Part shown: one piece after another, positions 14,035 to 14,080 of the stretch
How the letters are laid out: every line of letters starts with the position of its first letter
Numbering within the stretch: position 1 is the stretch's first letter
Assembly (NCBI GenBank): GCA_002428735.1
Contig: DIXO01000045.1
Coordinates: 1 to 14,080 of the forward strand
Direction of reading: 5' to 3'
DNA from: Syntrophaceae bacterium UBA6078
Lineage (GTDB): Bacteria > Desulfobacterota > Syntrophia > Syntrophales > UBA2210
DNA length: 14,080 nt
Position numbers and translations under genes: made by a program
Notes under the pieces: model-generated
Seen by the model: the letters and a program-made list of their open reading frames with translations, nothing else
Told to the model about the DNA's origin: nothing
Database searches by the model: none

Positions 14035-14080
14035 TCGATTTTCTCTGTACGGCCCTTCCTTGATCCACCACCAAAAAAAT

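Overview
The window looks like a piece of a Gram-negative anaerobe of the deltaproteobacterial (Desulfobacterota) kind, for example a syntroph or sulfate reducer. This is inferred from protein style and gene context only: a branched-chain-amino-acid-type ABC transporter run together with an AMP-forming acyl-CoA ligase, next to an enoate-reductase-type flavoprotein and a crotonase remnant. No rRNA, tRNA, CRISPR array or recognisable insertion sequence is visible.

Layout. (1) 1-1600, plus strand: a 5'-truncated FMN/FAD/4Fe-4S enoate or 2,4-dienoyl-CoA reductase, visibly more AT-rich than the rest. (2) 1601-1758: an AT-rich spacer, then an abrupt change to GC-richer DNA at a C-terminal crotonase fragment (1759-2091), so this is a rearrangement or assembly junction. 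(3) 2312-9195, plus strand: a six-gene unit livM-livH-livK-livG-livF-acyl-CoA synthetase. Two permeases, a periplasmic binding protein and two ATPases would import a substrate. The order and the final ligase suggest a carboxylic acid activated to its CoA thioester on entry, as an alternative to ordinary leucine uptake. (4) 9200-10686, minus strand: epmA and efp, overlapping by 4 bases, an elongation factor P with its lysyl-ligase. They converge on the ligase gene with only 4 bases between the stop codons. (5) 10910-11113, minus strand: a broken cold-shock protein gene with a UGA in place of the RNP-1 glycine and no start codon. (6) 11152-12210, minus strand: dnaJ, with a good promoter and an 11-base direct repeat in its leader. 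(7) 12343-13872, minus strand: an MBL-fold hydrolase followed by purC, probably one transcript. (8) 13873-14080: non-coding, with a candidate promoter and two tandem hairpins.

How the genes fit together. The plus-strand half is about acquiring, activating and reducing acyl substrates. The minus-strand half is housekeeping: translation of polyproline, protein folding, purine synthesis and thiol-ester or metabolite hydrolysis. One link joins two housekeeping genes: PurC carries five consecutive prolines near its C-terminus, a motif class whose translation normally depends on EF-P, and EF-P with its modifying enzyme sits about 2 kb away.

No wholly new system is evident. The points most worth a second look are the cold-shock pseudogene with a UGA exactly at the RNP-1 glycine, the composition break beside the crotonase fragment, the transporter-ligase operon, and several structured non-coding segments.
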